Assembly (NCBI RefSeq): GCF_008011855.1
Contig: NZ_VOUX01000002.1
Span: forward strand, 310,001 to 374,000
Length of the DNA: 64,000 nt
Reading direction: 5' to 3'
DNA from: Serratia bockelmannii
GTDB taxonomy: Bacteria; Pseudomonadota; Gammaproteobacteria; Enterobacterales; Enterobacteriaceae
Below, piece after piece: positions 37,577-46,806 of this stretch (within the stretch, counting starts at the first letter, position 1; every line of letters starts with the position of its first letter). Position numbers and translations under genes: made by a program. A model generated the notes under the pieces. The model was not told the origin of the DNA. It saw only the letters and a list, made by a program, of their open reading frames with translations, and searched no databases.

Positions 37577-40228
37577 ATGGAGTTAAAAGACTATCAAAAT
37601 GGTGTTCTGGACAAGCTTGATTACTACCTGAAAACTCTGTCAGAAAGTAAAGAAGAAGCGGAAGATTTTGTTGCCTTTCAAAAAATGAAGGGTAAAGACG
37701 CACGCATAAACGACTACGCCAAAGACGCCTGGGAACAGCTAGTACAGGAACGCCGAATTGATTTACTTAAAGATAAAAGTGGTCATTTTGTGCCTGCGCC
37801 ATATGTATCAAGGTTCGATGGTTTAGAACAGCCTATCCCTAATGTATGCCTTAAAGTACCGACTGGTGGTGGTAAAACTTTATTAGGTGTGGCGGCGATT
37901 GAACGACTGCAAACTGACTTATTTACACAGCAAACGGGCATGGTGCTTTGGGTGGTGCCGTCGGACGCCATATACAAGCAAACATGGAAGCAATTAGCCA
38001 ATCGTGAGCATCCTTATCGGCAAATGCTAGAACGTGCTTCTGGTGGACGAGTCAAAATGCTCGAAAAGAACGATGCGTTTACAAAGCGAGACATTGACGA
38101 AAATCTTTGTGTAATGCTGTTAATGCTGCAATCCAGTGCACGCCAATCTAAAGAAACACTCCGTATGTTTCGTGATAGCGGTCGATTCACCACCTTTTTC
38201 CCTATTGAGGATGATACGACGGCTAATGAAGCATTACTGACTCAAATTCGCAATTTAGACTGTAACGACCTCTCTGATTATGGCTGGCAGGAAGGCATCG
38301 CGCCAGGATCTGTATCGGTGAAGCAGAGTTTAGGCAATGTATTACGGTTAGTCCGTCCAGTAATTATCATTGACGAAGGTCATAAGGCATACAGCGACAC
38401 GGCTAGAGATACACTTTGCGGCTTTAATCCGAAGTTTATTCTTGAACTATCTGCTACCCCTAACGCAAACGGCAAACACCATTCGAATGTATTGGTCAAC
38501 GTATCGGGGCAAGCCCTGAAAGATGAGCAAATGATTAAGTTGCCAATCAACTTAATCAATGAAGATAAAAGTGAGTGGAAGCACACTTTATTGCTCGCAC
38601 ACTCTAAGCTGAGTGAACTTGATCGCGATGCTCAGCAGTTTCAGAACGAAACAGGTCGTTATATTCGCCCTATCATGCTGATCCGTGTAGAGCGCACAGG
38701 TAAAGATCAGCGTGATTCGGCTTTTGTTCATGCTGAAGATGCGCGTGAGTATCTGATGGATAAGTTGGGCGTAAATGAAAATGAAATCCGCCTGAAAACG
38801 TCAGACAAGGACGAACTAGGCGATGATGATTTGCTCAGTGATATGTGCCCTGTGAAGTACATCATTACGAAAGATGCATTGCGTGAAGGCTGGGATTGTC
38901 CCTTCGCTTATGTGTTGACAGTGTTATCTAAGATGACTGCGAGAACTGCGATTACGCAAATGATTGGTCGGGTACTGCGCCAGCCGCATGCGCGTTTAAC
39001 GCAAAAACCAAGCTTAGATGAATGTTATGTCTATACCTTTGATCAAGACGTAATGAATGCCGTTGCCGGTGTTAAGGAAGGTTTAGAAGAAGAAGGTATG
39101 GGAGATGTTGCAAATCAGGTCAAAGCCTCTGAAGCTAATAAGCCTGCCACAGCAGTGACCAAAGAAACTTTATTGCTTAGAGAGCGTTTTCGCTCTTTAC
39201 CTAAAGTATTTTTGCCGAGAGTTTTACATCGAGATAATCGTTGTGAAGACGGCTACAGATTATTTGATTACGAAAGAGACGTTTTAGGTGACATAGATTG
39301 GGAGTCTTTGTTATACCTGAATGCCGATAATTTTCAGTTAGTCAATGACAAGTTACAACGTACCATTGCTCGCATCGACTACAAAATGTCAAAAGATAAC
39401 CAAGGTGAATTGGATTTAGCTGACCCAGTGCAAGAAAATATAGTGTTTGATGCCAGTGTGGGATTGGATATTTCCTATATGGTTCGACAGCTTACTGATG
39501 TCATCCCCAATCCGTGGCAAGCAATGCGGATATTAACGCACACTTTAGACATCTTGCGTGATAATGGCGTCAGTGAAGAGTCGTTGTTCACCAATCGCCT
39601 TGAATTGCTCAAGGAAATGAAGCGTGATATTAAACAACAGGTTGTTCAATTGTCGGAACAAGTCTTCAGGGCCAAGTTGGAAAAGGGAGATATTTCTCTT
39701 CGATTACTCGCATCCGACAATGACAAACTGAATTGGGAACTGGCGCAAACCTTAGAAGTAAATATCACGGAGCATGAGCAAGTGCTTCGTCGCAAAGACG
39801 GCTCAGAGCTAGAAAGAAGCTTGTTTGAGAAAGTGTACCAAAATGGACTTAATAGCCTAGAGCGAGAAACCGCCTGGTATTTGGATAAACAAGAATCAGT
39901 GTATTGGTGGCATCGTATCGCGGTAAATCAACGCGAATATAGTCTTCAGGGTTGGCAGAAGCAGAAAGTTTACCCTGACTTATTGGTGTGTGTCGAAGAG
40001 CCTAGTTCAGGCAATTACCGTTTCTCAGTACTGGAGACTAAGGGCGAGCATTTGAAAGGGAATGATGACACTGAATACAAACGTCGCTTATTTGAATTGT
40101 TGACCGAACACGTCAAAACGGCGGTGGATACGGGAGAACTTACTTTGGAAGCGGCATCTGGTGGTATTTCATTCCGCATGCTCATGGAAAACAGTTGGTC
40201 GCAGGAAATTGTGCATGAATTGAACTAA
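37577..40228 (+). CDS. res: Type III restriction subunit Res (helicase-nuclease)
   Basis: 883 residues. Walker A VPTGGGKT (94-101), DEGH box at 266-269, SATPN (motif III), TARTAITQMIGRVLRQP (motif VI) and a C-terminal PD-(D/E)xK nuclease with YPDLLV (Asp801) and LETKG (Glu820, Lys822). All catalytic residues are present, so the enzyme looks functional. It cuts unmethylated DNA when bound to Mod after ATP-driven communication between two inversely oriented sites. Full length; no frameshift. Confidence 0.9.
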   Translation: MELKDYQNGVLDKLDYYLKTLSESKEEAEDFVAFQKMKGKDARINDYAKDAWEQLVQERRIDLLKDKSGHFVPAPYVSRFDGLEQPIPNVCLKVPTGGGKTLLGVAAIERLQTDLFTQQTGMVLWVVPSDAIYKQTWKQLANREHPYRQMLERASGGRVKMLEKNDAFTKRDIDENLCVMLLMLQSSARQSKETLRMFRDSGRFTTFFPIEDDTTANEALLTQIRNLDCNDLSDYGWQEGIAPGSVSVKQSLGNVLRLVRPVIIIDEGHKAYSDTARDTLCGFNPKFILELSATPNANGKHHSNVLVNVSGQALKDEQMIKLPINLINEDKSEWKHTLLLAHSKLSELDRDAQQFQNETGRYIRPIMLIRVERTGKDQRDSAFVHAEDAREYLMDKLGVNENEIRLKTSDKDELGDDDLLSDMCPVKYIITKDALREGWDCPFAYVLTVLSKMTARTAITQMIGRVLRQPHARLTQKPSLDECYVYTFDQDVMNAVAGVKEGLEEEGMGDVANQVKASEANKPATAVTKETLLLRERFRSLPKVFLPRVLHRDNRCEDGYRLFDYERDVLGDIDWESLLYLNADNFQLVNDKLQRTIARIDYKMSKDNQGELDLADPVQENIVFDASVGLDISYMVRQLTDVIPNPWQAMRILTHTLDILRDNGVSEESLFTNRLELLKEMKRDIKQQVVQLSEQVFRAKLEKGDISLRLLASDNDKLNWELAQTLEVNITEHEQVLRRKDGSELERSLFEKVYQNGLNSLERETAWYLDKQESVYWWHRIAVNQREYSLQGWQKQKVYPDLLVCVEEPSSGNYRFSVLETKGEHLKGNDDTEYKRRLFELLTEHVKTAVDTGELTLEAASGGISFRMLMENSWSQEIVHELN

Positions 40229-40267
40229 TTATCAATCCAGTTAAGATTGTACGTCCTTCAACTTTCA

Positions 40268-40290
40268 CGCTCCTCCTTAAAAGAGGAGCG
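40268..40290 (+). terminator. Hairpin after res
   Basis: CGCTCCTC (40268-40275) and GAGGAGCG (40283-40290) form a perfect 8-bp stem 40 bp after the res stop. No T-run, so termination is uncertain. From here to 40708 I see no gene; several short frames look random. Confidence 0.4.
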
Positions 40291-40708
40291 AAGCTCAAAT
40301 GGGGTGTCAAGTTTATTTGTAGGAAGTTGAGTCTGCCGATACCTTACCCTATGAAACTGTAGCTGTCTGTAATTAAAATTGTGTAATCGAATGTTAATGA
40401 TATGTTCATTCCAGGCAGCTTTGTGCCATCAGAAACGAAAATTCTCATGCTTAAAAAGGACTAAATCTGCGATATCAGCCCAAAAGAATTATGTTGCTTC
40501 GGCTGATATCTTACCTGGCGTTAGCAAAAAATATTTTTTTGCATTCCTCGCTAATTTTAACTAACTCCAGCCCGATGAACCTCTCAGCCATCTTGACTAT
40601 GCTTACAGAATTATAATCATCATTTAATAAGCGAAAACCTTTAATATATCCTCTGTCGGCTACGGGATATGAATATTTCGCCCAATGTTCTCAAACATCG
40701 CTCACTAG

Positions 40709-41944
40709 CTACAAATTGAGCGTAACTGAATAATCAATTTGTGCATATTCATTATCAGCGATGATTTCATATTTGGCGGCAGAATGTGCATCCAGCGAAG
40801 CTTTCCGAGGATGACGATAAGTCGCGTGATTCCCTGCAGAAAAAAATGCTTTGGCAAATACATTTCTTGATTTAAAAACACCAATACTACTGGCTTCATC
40901 ACCATGATGTGGCACAATTACATAACTATATTATTTACAATATAATCTTGCAATATCCAAATTTTTATCCGTAACTATTTTAGAATAGACATAATCTGCG
41001 GGCAGCAATACTGTTTCTTTATTCGAATCAATAACAGAAATCAGCGCATGATTATTTTTTGTTTTTTCCGTACACGTCGGTTCGGTGCGATAGGCTTGCA
41101 GCTTACCGTTATTGAAATAAATGGTAATTGAGATGCAGGGTTTAACGATAGGATAGATATTTACATCTTTAACAAGCTCCGCAGGCATATTTGCTGGGAC
41201 ATAGAGATTATCAATTTTAGCCAAAATATTGCTGTCCCAGGATAGCAACCTATGATGGTCGCTATCAAAATGCGAAAGAATCATTGAAACCTTTTTTAAT
41301 CCATTTAAGTCAGCAATTAATTTATTGGAAGTTAAGGAGGCATATCCCAGCCGCTTGATTGGCGTACCAGCACCGCAGTCGAGTAAAAAACCTTCGCTAT
41401 CATTGTGCAACAGAGAACACATCCCCTGCCCTACATGATAGGAATGCAAAGTTACATTACCCAACAAGCTGAACTCATAATTACCAGCGGGCAGAGATGG
41501 GCATCGAAAAAGAAAATTAAAGATAGTCTGATTATTATGGATAATATTATTGTATTGATGCACAAATGCTAGAGTATCTATCTCAAAATAAATCGGAGAC
41601 TGTTCCATAGCAGTGTTTTCTTCTGGTAAAACATAAGTACGGTAATAATAAGACTGAGAGCGCCTAACCTCATGGAATTTTAAAAGTATATAGCATTCAC
41701 CACGATAAAACTTTTTGATATGATAGGGTATGTAGGAATTGCCTTTGCGGGACTTTAAGTTAAAGAACATGTCCCGTTGAATATCGACAGTAAATGTCTC
41801 AATATCTTCCGTATCTTCATGAATCGCTTCTCTAACAAAACCGGTAAGGCGAATACAGCTTTCACCCTCAACATAATCCATATCGATGTTTTCTTTATCT
41901 ATTACACAGATAAGTGATTTTACGCCGCAATGTTCCTTCACCAT
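40709..41944 (-). pseudogene. MBL-fold metallohydrolase interrupted by one in-frame stop
   Basis: The gene reads as one frame of 411 codons with a TAA at codon 338 (40931-40933). Before the stop lie an unrecognised N-terminal domain (about 190 residues) and a metallo-beta-lactamase fold: SYHVGQGMCSLL, FLLDCGAGTPIK and the metal motif SHFDSDHH. After it, in the same frame, YVIVPHHGDEAS, SAGNHATYRHP and the last beta strands complete a ComEC/Rec2-like domain. A CAA-to-TAA change is enough to explain the stop. ATG 41944 follows GGGGA. Either a recent pseudogene or a readthrough protein; the short form would lack the PHHGD metal ligand. Confidence 0.8.
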
Positions 41945-41981
41945 TTCAATTCCCCATATGATCACTGCATTAAGTTAAACA

Positions 41982-42009
41982 TTAAAGTATTTTCGCTGAG
42001 ATACTTTAA
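41982..42009. promoter_or_regulatory. Inverted repeat upstream of the MBL gene
   Basis: TTAAAGTAT (41982-41990) and ATACTTTAA (42001-42009), a perfect 9-bp inverted repeat with a 10-bp spacer, 38 bp before the ATG. It looks like an operator; no regulator gene is adjacent. Confidence 0.45.
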
Positions 42010-42674
42010 CGCAACTGCTAGCTTTATGATGCAAGTTTTCAGAATGTCATACCATCAATATAAATTTTCATTAAGGTAATATAAAATATTAAGTTCACAT
42101 CTCATAGAGCTAATGAGATGGTAGATAACTTGGCGCTATCGCAATTAAATCGATAGGTTTTAACACCGTATAAACCGTTACAGCCTGAGAAATCCCCACA
42201 AAATTGGGGTGAAAAAGACAGGCATAGACTTTAGTGACCAACTGGTTGTGCAACCAACTCCATGAGCCCCCCTGTGTCTGCCCACCAAGTATGCCAAAAA
42301 TTTTTCTTCGATATTCTTATGGCATTTCATAAATACCGACCGAGTGCACTGCAGAATGCTACTACCGGGATAGTGAACGGGGCTTTCTCTTTAACTAACC
42401 AGCATCCGACGTTACATGTTCGGCGGAACTCAGGCTAAAAATAGAACGAGTGGAAAGTTTTCTGGTTAACCAGCCGCTTCAGAAAGATGCCTTATCCATA
42501 TTCAGCAATATTATCGCCACGCTTACAGACTGGTTATCCCTGTGCACCATTGCAATGAACTGAAGCAGTTATCCATTTATCATTAAATCTTGAGCATGGT
42601 CTTCAACGCACCTTCCTAGCCTAATCAGGGCTCACAAGCAGGCCTCTCTTACAGCCTGCTCATTTATGACAATT
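42010..42674. other. Gene-poor stretch between MBL gene and integrase
   Basis: No complete gene is evident. It holds hairpins at 42098-42120 (CATCTCAT/ATGAGATG) and about 42193-42210 (CCCCA/TGGGG). A frame open from 42399 to 42560 reads sensibly (LRLKIERVESFLV; DALSIFSNIIATL) and may be the end of a lost island gene or a 37-codon peptide starting at GTG 42450. This is typical debris near an integration site. Confidence 0.3.
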
Positions 42675-43934
42675 TTAACCAGTCGTTAGTTTTCCAAAAT
42701 CAAATGGACTAACCCCCTTCTCTCGATTCGCATCCAGATAATCCGCCCACCACTGCAGCATTAACCTCCGCTCCCCAAGATGCTCCGCCTTATGGATATA
42801 TGCAGCCCGAACAGAGTTACGCTCCTGATGGCTCATTTGCCGCTCTACTGCATCCCTCGACCACAACCCCGATTCTATCAGTGAACTACAAGCCATGGTC
42901 CTGAAACCATGCCCACAGACTTCCGTTTTTGTGTCATAGCCCATCACTCTCAGAGCCTTGTTCACCGTGTTCTCACTCATGGGTTTACGCGGATCGTGAT
43001 CACCAATGAAGATCAGCTCACGGTTTCCACTCATACTTTTGATCTTTTCCAAAATGACTAACGCCTGCTGCGACAAAGGAACAAGGTGAGGTGTCCGCAT
43101 CTTCGAACCTCGCTGAGAATGTTTAACACCTTCCAGCGGCTCACGCTCTCCCGGAATCGTCCACATGGCCGTTTCAAAATCCACTTCTGACCAGCGGGCA
43201 AAGCGCAGCTCGCTTGAGCGGATAAAGACTAACAAGGTAAGTTCGACAGCAAGTCGGGTTAATGGTCTTCCGGAATAGTGATCAATGCGATGAAGTAATT
43301 CAGGAATACGATTAAGCTCCAAAGCCGCACGATGCTGTCTTTTCGCCGTAGCAACCGCACCGGCAATCTCTTGCGCAGGATTGTAGTCGATTAACCCACT
43401 CTGCACAGCAAAGCGCATAATCGCGGTAGTTCTCTGTTGCAAACGAGCCGCAACTTCGAGACGCCCGGATGACTCCACCGCTTTGATGGGTACAAGCAAA
43501 TCCCGTGTCTTCAACTCAGCAATGTTCCGCTTACCGATAGCAGCGAAGAGATTATCTTCCAGGCTTTTTAATACACGAGCACTGTGCGATGCCGACCATT
43601 TCTGGTTGCTGGCATGCCAGTCTCTGGCAACCACTTCAAACGTTATCGCCTCTTGCTCCTGCTCTACCTTAACGGCTTTCTTGTTTTCACTGGGATCGAC
43701 GCCATTAGCTAACAGCTTACGGGCTTCATCACGTCGTGCCCTAGCATCCGCCAGCGAAACCTCAGGGTATTTTCCCAGCGCTAGCATTTTCTCTTTACCG
43801 CCAAAGCGATAACGCAACCGCCAATATTTGGAGCCGTTAGGGTGAACCAGCAAAACCATGCCTTCACCGTCAGTCAGCTTATAGGCTTTTGCTTCAGGCT
43901 TAGCCGAACGAACCTTCACATCACTCAGAGCCAT
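42675..43934 (-). CDS. P4-type tyrosine integrase
   Basis: 419 residues. The N-terminal DUF4102 arm-binding domain (MALSDVKVRSAKPEAKAYKL) is that of the P4/CP4-57 family. The catalytic domain has Arg in FIRSSELRFARW, HGFRTMACSSL and, near the end, AYIHKAEHLGERRLMLQWWA with the tyrosine. It integrates the island at the leuX 3' end, 199 bp away, and is transcribed away from the tRNA as usual. ATG 43934 with GGAT upstream starts the family sequence. TTGTACCC-type repeats upstream (about 43961-44010) are probable arm sites. It looks intact. Confidence 0.92.
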   Translation of the reverse strand: MALSDVKVRSAKPEAKAYKLTDGEGMVLLVHPNGSKYWRLRYRFGGKEKMLALGKYPEVSLADARARRDEARKLLANGVDPSENKKAVKVEQEQEAITFEVVARDWHASNQKWSASHSARVLKSLEDNLFAAIGKRNIAELKTRDLLVPIKAVESSGRLEVAARLQQRTTAIMRFAVQSGLIDYNPAQEIAGAVATAKRQHRAALELNRIPELLHRIDHYSGRPLTRLAVELTLLVFIRSSELRFARWSEVDFETAMWTIPGEREPLEGVKHSQRGSKMRTPHLVPLSQQALVILEKIKSMSGNRELIFIGDHDPRKPMSENTVNKALRVMGYDTKTEVCGHGFRTMACSSLIESGLWSRDAVERQMSHQERNSVRAAYIHKAEHLGERRLMLQWWADYLDANREKGVSPFDFGKLTTG

Positions 43935-44095
43935 GATGAGTATCCTTTCAAGGGTTCTGTGTGGGTACAAACATTATCGAACCGGGATATACCCGCAGTT
44001 GTACCCGCATCAGTAAGTTGATGTAGATTGAATCAGGTTGACTTAGGTTGAGTGAAAAAGCGAGGAAAGCCTTGCGGATACTGGATTTCAGACAC

Positions 44096-44118
44096 AAAAA
44101 AAGACGTCCGTTGACGTC
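44096..44118 (-). terminator. Terminator after leuX, supplied by the island
   Basis: Read leftward, GACGTC-AACG-GACGTC followed by seven T, 14 bp past the tRNA 3' end. It differs from the CCACC/GGTGG terminator beside the far att remnant. Confidence 0.8.
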
Positions 44119-44132
44119 TATTAATTTTCCGA

Positions 44133-44217
44133 TGGTGCCGAAGGCCGGACTCGAACCGGCACGTATCTCTACGGTTGATTTTGAATCAACTGCGTCTACC
44201 GATTTCGCCACTTCGGC
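44133..44217 (-). tRNA. leuX: tRNA-Leu (anticodon CAA)
   Basis: 85 bases, with 7-bp acceptor stem GCCGAAG/CTTCGGC, D arm AATCGGTAGAC, anticodon stem GTTGA-TTCAAAA-TCAAC giving anticodon CAA, a long variable arm as in class II tRNAs, T arm GCCGG-TTCGAGT-CCGGC and an encoded CCA. It is the integration target of the island; its 3' end is shared with the copy at 7553-7572. Inserted elements must rebuild this end, and here it is complete. Confidence 0.97.
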
Positions 44218-44245
44218 ACTGAAGTAGTATGCGGAAAACGGGTGC

Positions 44246-44273
44246 ATTATACCTTCCCGCGATCGGCGCGCAA
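44246..44273 (-). promoter_or_regulatory. leuX promoter
   Basis: Leftward -10 TATAAT (44251 to 44246) with a weak -35 TTGCGC (44273 to 44268), spacing 16, and a GC-rich stretch after the -10 as in stringently controlled tRNA promoters. It ends about 29 bp before the tRNA. Confidence 0.75.
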
Positions 44274-44496
44274 GAGTTATCAGGCATTCAATGAGTTAAA
44301 TGTTGAAAAAAGCATCACAATCCCCGTTTACCCTCTTATTGCGGCATTTGCCGCATCTTCCTCCCGCACTTTCATGCCCCCCATAACAAAATCGCAGAAC
44401 CGATCACAATTTCACCAAATGATGATTTTAAAGCCATATGAAAGAGAATAAGGTGAAAAAATAAAATCAAATGAAAATAAAAGAAGGATAAACGCA

Positions 44497-45210
44497 ATGA
44501 ATGAAACAACCAGACGCATGGCCAGGTTGATCGATCTGAGCGCGGTGCAGGCCACCAATACCGAGGAAGACGTGCGCCACTGCGCCGCGCTGGCCAGCCG
44601 CTATCGCATCATCTCGGTGCACGTGCTGCCGTGCTGGACGCGTTTCCTCAGTACCCTGCTGCCGGAGCACGGCCAGGCGGACGTGATGATTGGCGGGCCG
44701 GTCGGCTTTCCCGGCGGTGGGCAGACCACCGATCTCAAGGTGCAGGAGGTGCGCCAGCTGATCGCCGAGGGCGCGCGCGAGGTCGATATGGTGGTGAACA
44801 TAGGTAAGGTGCTGTCGGGGGATTACGGCTACGTGCGTGAAGATCTGCGCCGAGTAGTCGAGGCCGCCGCACCGGTGCCGGCCAAAGTCATTCTGGAGAC
44901 GCACTATCTGAACGAGCAGCAGATCCGTCGGGTGTGCGATATCGCCGTCGAAGTCGGCATGGTCTGGGTGAAAACCTCCACCGGCTGGGCACCGACCGGC
45001 GCCACGGTAGAGAAAGTGGCGATCATCGCCGATCAGTTGCGTGGCCGCATCCAGATCAAAGGGGCCGGCGGCATTCGCGATTTGGACACGGTGCGCGCGT
45101 TGTATCGGCTGGGCGTACGCCGCTTTGGCATGAGCGCGGCGGCCACCCAGCGCGTGCTGGAGCAGCTCGAACAGGATCCAGGTCTGTTCCCAGAACTGAA
45201 CGATAACTAA
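44497..45210 (+). CDS. DeoC-family aldolase (deoxyribose-phosphate aldolase-like)
   Basis: 237 residues of the DeoC family, a class I aldolase that splits 2-deoxyribose 5-phosphate or a related sugar phosphate through a lysine Schiff base. Lys159 in VWVKTSTGW is the Schiff-base lysine, and GAGGIRDLDTVRAL holds the second conserved region. AAGGA precedes the ATG. It begins an operon with a sugar kinase, permease and VOC protein, 66 bp before the kinase, so its substrate is probably the sugar phosphate that kinase makes. Whether this is the cell's main deoC or a specialised paralogue is open; the classic deoCABD neighbours are absent. Confidence 0.8.
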   Translation: MNETTRRMARLIDLSAVQATNTEEDVRHCAALASRYRIISVHVLPCWTRFLSTLLPEHGQADVMIGGPVGFPGGGQTTDLKVQEVRQLIAEGAREVDMVVNIGKVLSGDYGYVREDLRRVVEAAAPVPAKVILETHYLNEQQIRRVCDIAVEVGMVWVKTSTGWAPTGATVEKVAIIADQLRGRIQIKGAGGIRDLDTVRALYRLGVRRFGMSAAATQRVLEQLEQDPGLFPELNDN

Positions 45211-45276
45211 ATCCTGCGCGATCCCAGCGCACGCTTCTGCGGGTGGCCCGCGCCATCCGCCACGGGAGTGATAACA

Positions 45277-46806
45277 ATGAAAGATTTACTTCTTACCCTT
45301 GATATTGGCACCGGCAGCACCCGCGCCGGGCTGGTCACCAACACCGGGGAAATCCTTGGCTTCGCGCAGCGCGAGTACGAGCAGATCACGCCGCAGGCCG
45401 GTTGGTCGGAACAACCGCCTTCGCTGTGGTGGCAGAGTGTCTGCCAGTGTACGCAGGAGCTGTACGCGCGCTACGCCGAATACTGGCCGCGTATCGCCGC
45501 CGTCGGCGCCTGCGGGCAAATGCACGGCACGGTCTTGCTCGATGCCGACGGCAAGCTGGTCGTCCATCGCGCCATGCTGTGGAACGACAAACGCGCACAG
45601 CCGCAAGTGGCGCGCTTTAGCCACCAACAACAGCCGCAGCCCTGGCTGGAACTGTTGAACAATCCCCCCACCGCCGCCTGGCCGGCGTTCAAGCTGGCCT
45701 GGCTGCGTGAGCATCACCCATCGCAGTGGGAGCGCATCGCCACGGTGTTGATGCCTAAGGATTACGTCAATTTCCGGCTCTGCGGCGTACGCGCCACCGA
45801 CTACAGTGAAGCCTCCTGCTATTACCTGATGGACAGCGCCACGCTGCAGTGGTCGCCAGAGGCGCTACGGCAGTTCGGGCTGCGCGCCGATCAGCTGCCC
45901 GCCATCCACCTCTCCAGCGAGGTGATTGGCCACATTACGCCCGCAGCGGCAAGCGTTACCGGTCTGCCGCCGGGCGTGCCGGTAGTAGCGGGCTCGGCGG
46001 ATATGGCCGCTACCCTGCTCGGTTCCGGCGTCTATCAGGCTGGCATCGCCTCCGACAGCACCGGCACCTCCACGCTGCTCACCGTGGTCTCGGAACACCC
46101 GCTGCTCTCTGCCAGCGTCAACAACCTGCACCTGGCCAACTCGGCCTGGGGCGGCTTTACCCTGCTCGATGCCGGTGGCGACGCCATGCGCTGGGCGCGT
46201 TCGGCGCTAAGCGCCGGCCAACTCAGCCACCAACAGATGCTCGATATGGCGGCCGAGGTGCCGCCGGGTGCCGAGGGGCTGCTGTTCCTGCCCTACCTGA
46301 CCGGCGAGCGGCTGGCGGAACACACCAACTCGCGCGCGCAGTTCTTCGGCCTGCAGCGCAAGCATGGGCAGCCGCATCTCTACCGCGCGGTGCTGGAAGG
46401 CGTAGCGCTGGCCTCCCTGCGTAATCTGCAGCAGCTCAGGCGCCACGCACAGGAGCCGGAGGCAATGATCGCCTCCGGCGGCGGCGCGCGCAGCCCGCTG
46501 TGGCTGCAGATCAAAGCCTCGGTCTATAACCTGCCGCTGCTGCAGACGCGCAATCAGGAGAACGGCACCACCGGCTGCGCGATCGTCGCCGGGGTCGGCG
46601 TCGGGCTATTCAGCAGTTTCGCCCAAGGGGTGAGCCGCACTGTCAGCATCGAGCGCGAATTTACTCCCGATCCGCGCCAGCACGAGCACTACCTGCGCTG
46701 CTTCGAGCTGTTCGAACAGCTCTACCGCCAAGCGCAGCCCCTCTACGAGCAGCTTGACGTTATTAGCTCGTTCTCTTTTTCTCCGGATGAAGGAACACCG
46801 CAATGA
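45277..46806 (+). CDS. FGGY-family carbohydrate kinase
   Basis: 509 residues of the FGGY family (xylulokinase, gluconokinase, LsrK and relatives). The N-terminal LLTLDIGTGSTRAGLV is the phosphate 1 motif, GACGQMHGTVLLD the sugar-site region, and DSTGTSTLLTV with GGGARSPLWLQI the C-terminal ATP site. The exact sugar cannot be read. GGGAG lies about 8 bases before ATG 45277, whereas an in-frame GTG at 45268 overlaps it. It is translationally coupled (ATGA) to the permease gene. Confidence 0.82.
   Translation: MKDLLLTLDIGTGSTRAGLVTNTGEILGFAQREYEQITPQAGWSEQPPSLWWQSVCQCTQELYARYAEYWPRIAAVGACGQMHGTVLLDADGKLVVHRAMLWNDKRAQPQVARFSHQQQPQPWLELLNNPPTAAWPAFKLAWLREHHPSQWERIATVLMPKDYVNFRLCGVRATDYSEASCYYLMDSATLQWSPEALRQFGLRADQLPAIHLSSEVIGHITPAAASVTGLPPGVPVVAGSADMAATLLGSGVYQAGIASDSTGTSTLLTVVSEHPLLSASVNNLHLANSAWGGFTLLDAGGDAMRWARSALSAGQLSHQQMLDMAAEVPPGAEGLLFLPYLTGERLAEHTNSRAQFFGLQRKHGQPHLYRAVLEGVALASLRNLQQLRRHAQEPEAMIASGGGARSPLWLQIKASVYNLPLLQTRNQENGTTGCAIVAGVGVGLFSSFAQGVSRTVSIEREFTPDPRQHEHYLRCFELFEQLYRQAQPLYEQLDVISSFSFSPDEGTPQ

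Noticed and set aside
40229-40708. Short frames after res (e.g. 40379-40564)
   Set aside because: No ribosome sites, random composition and no similarity to known families.
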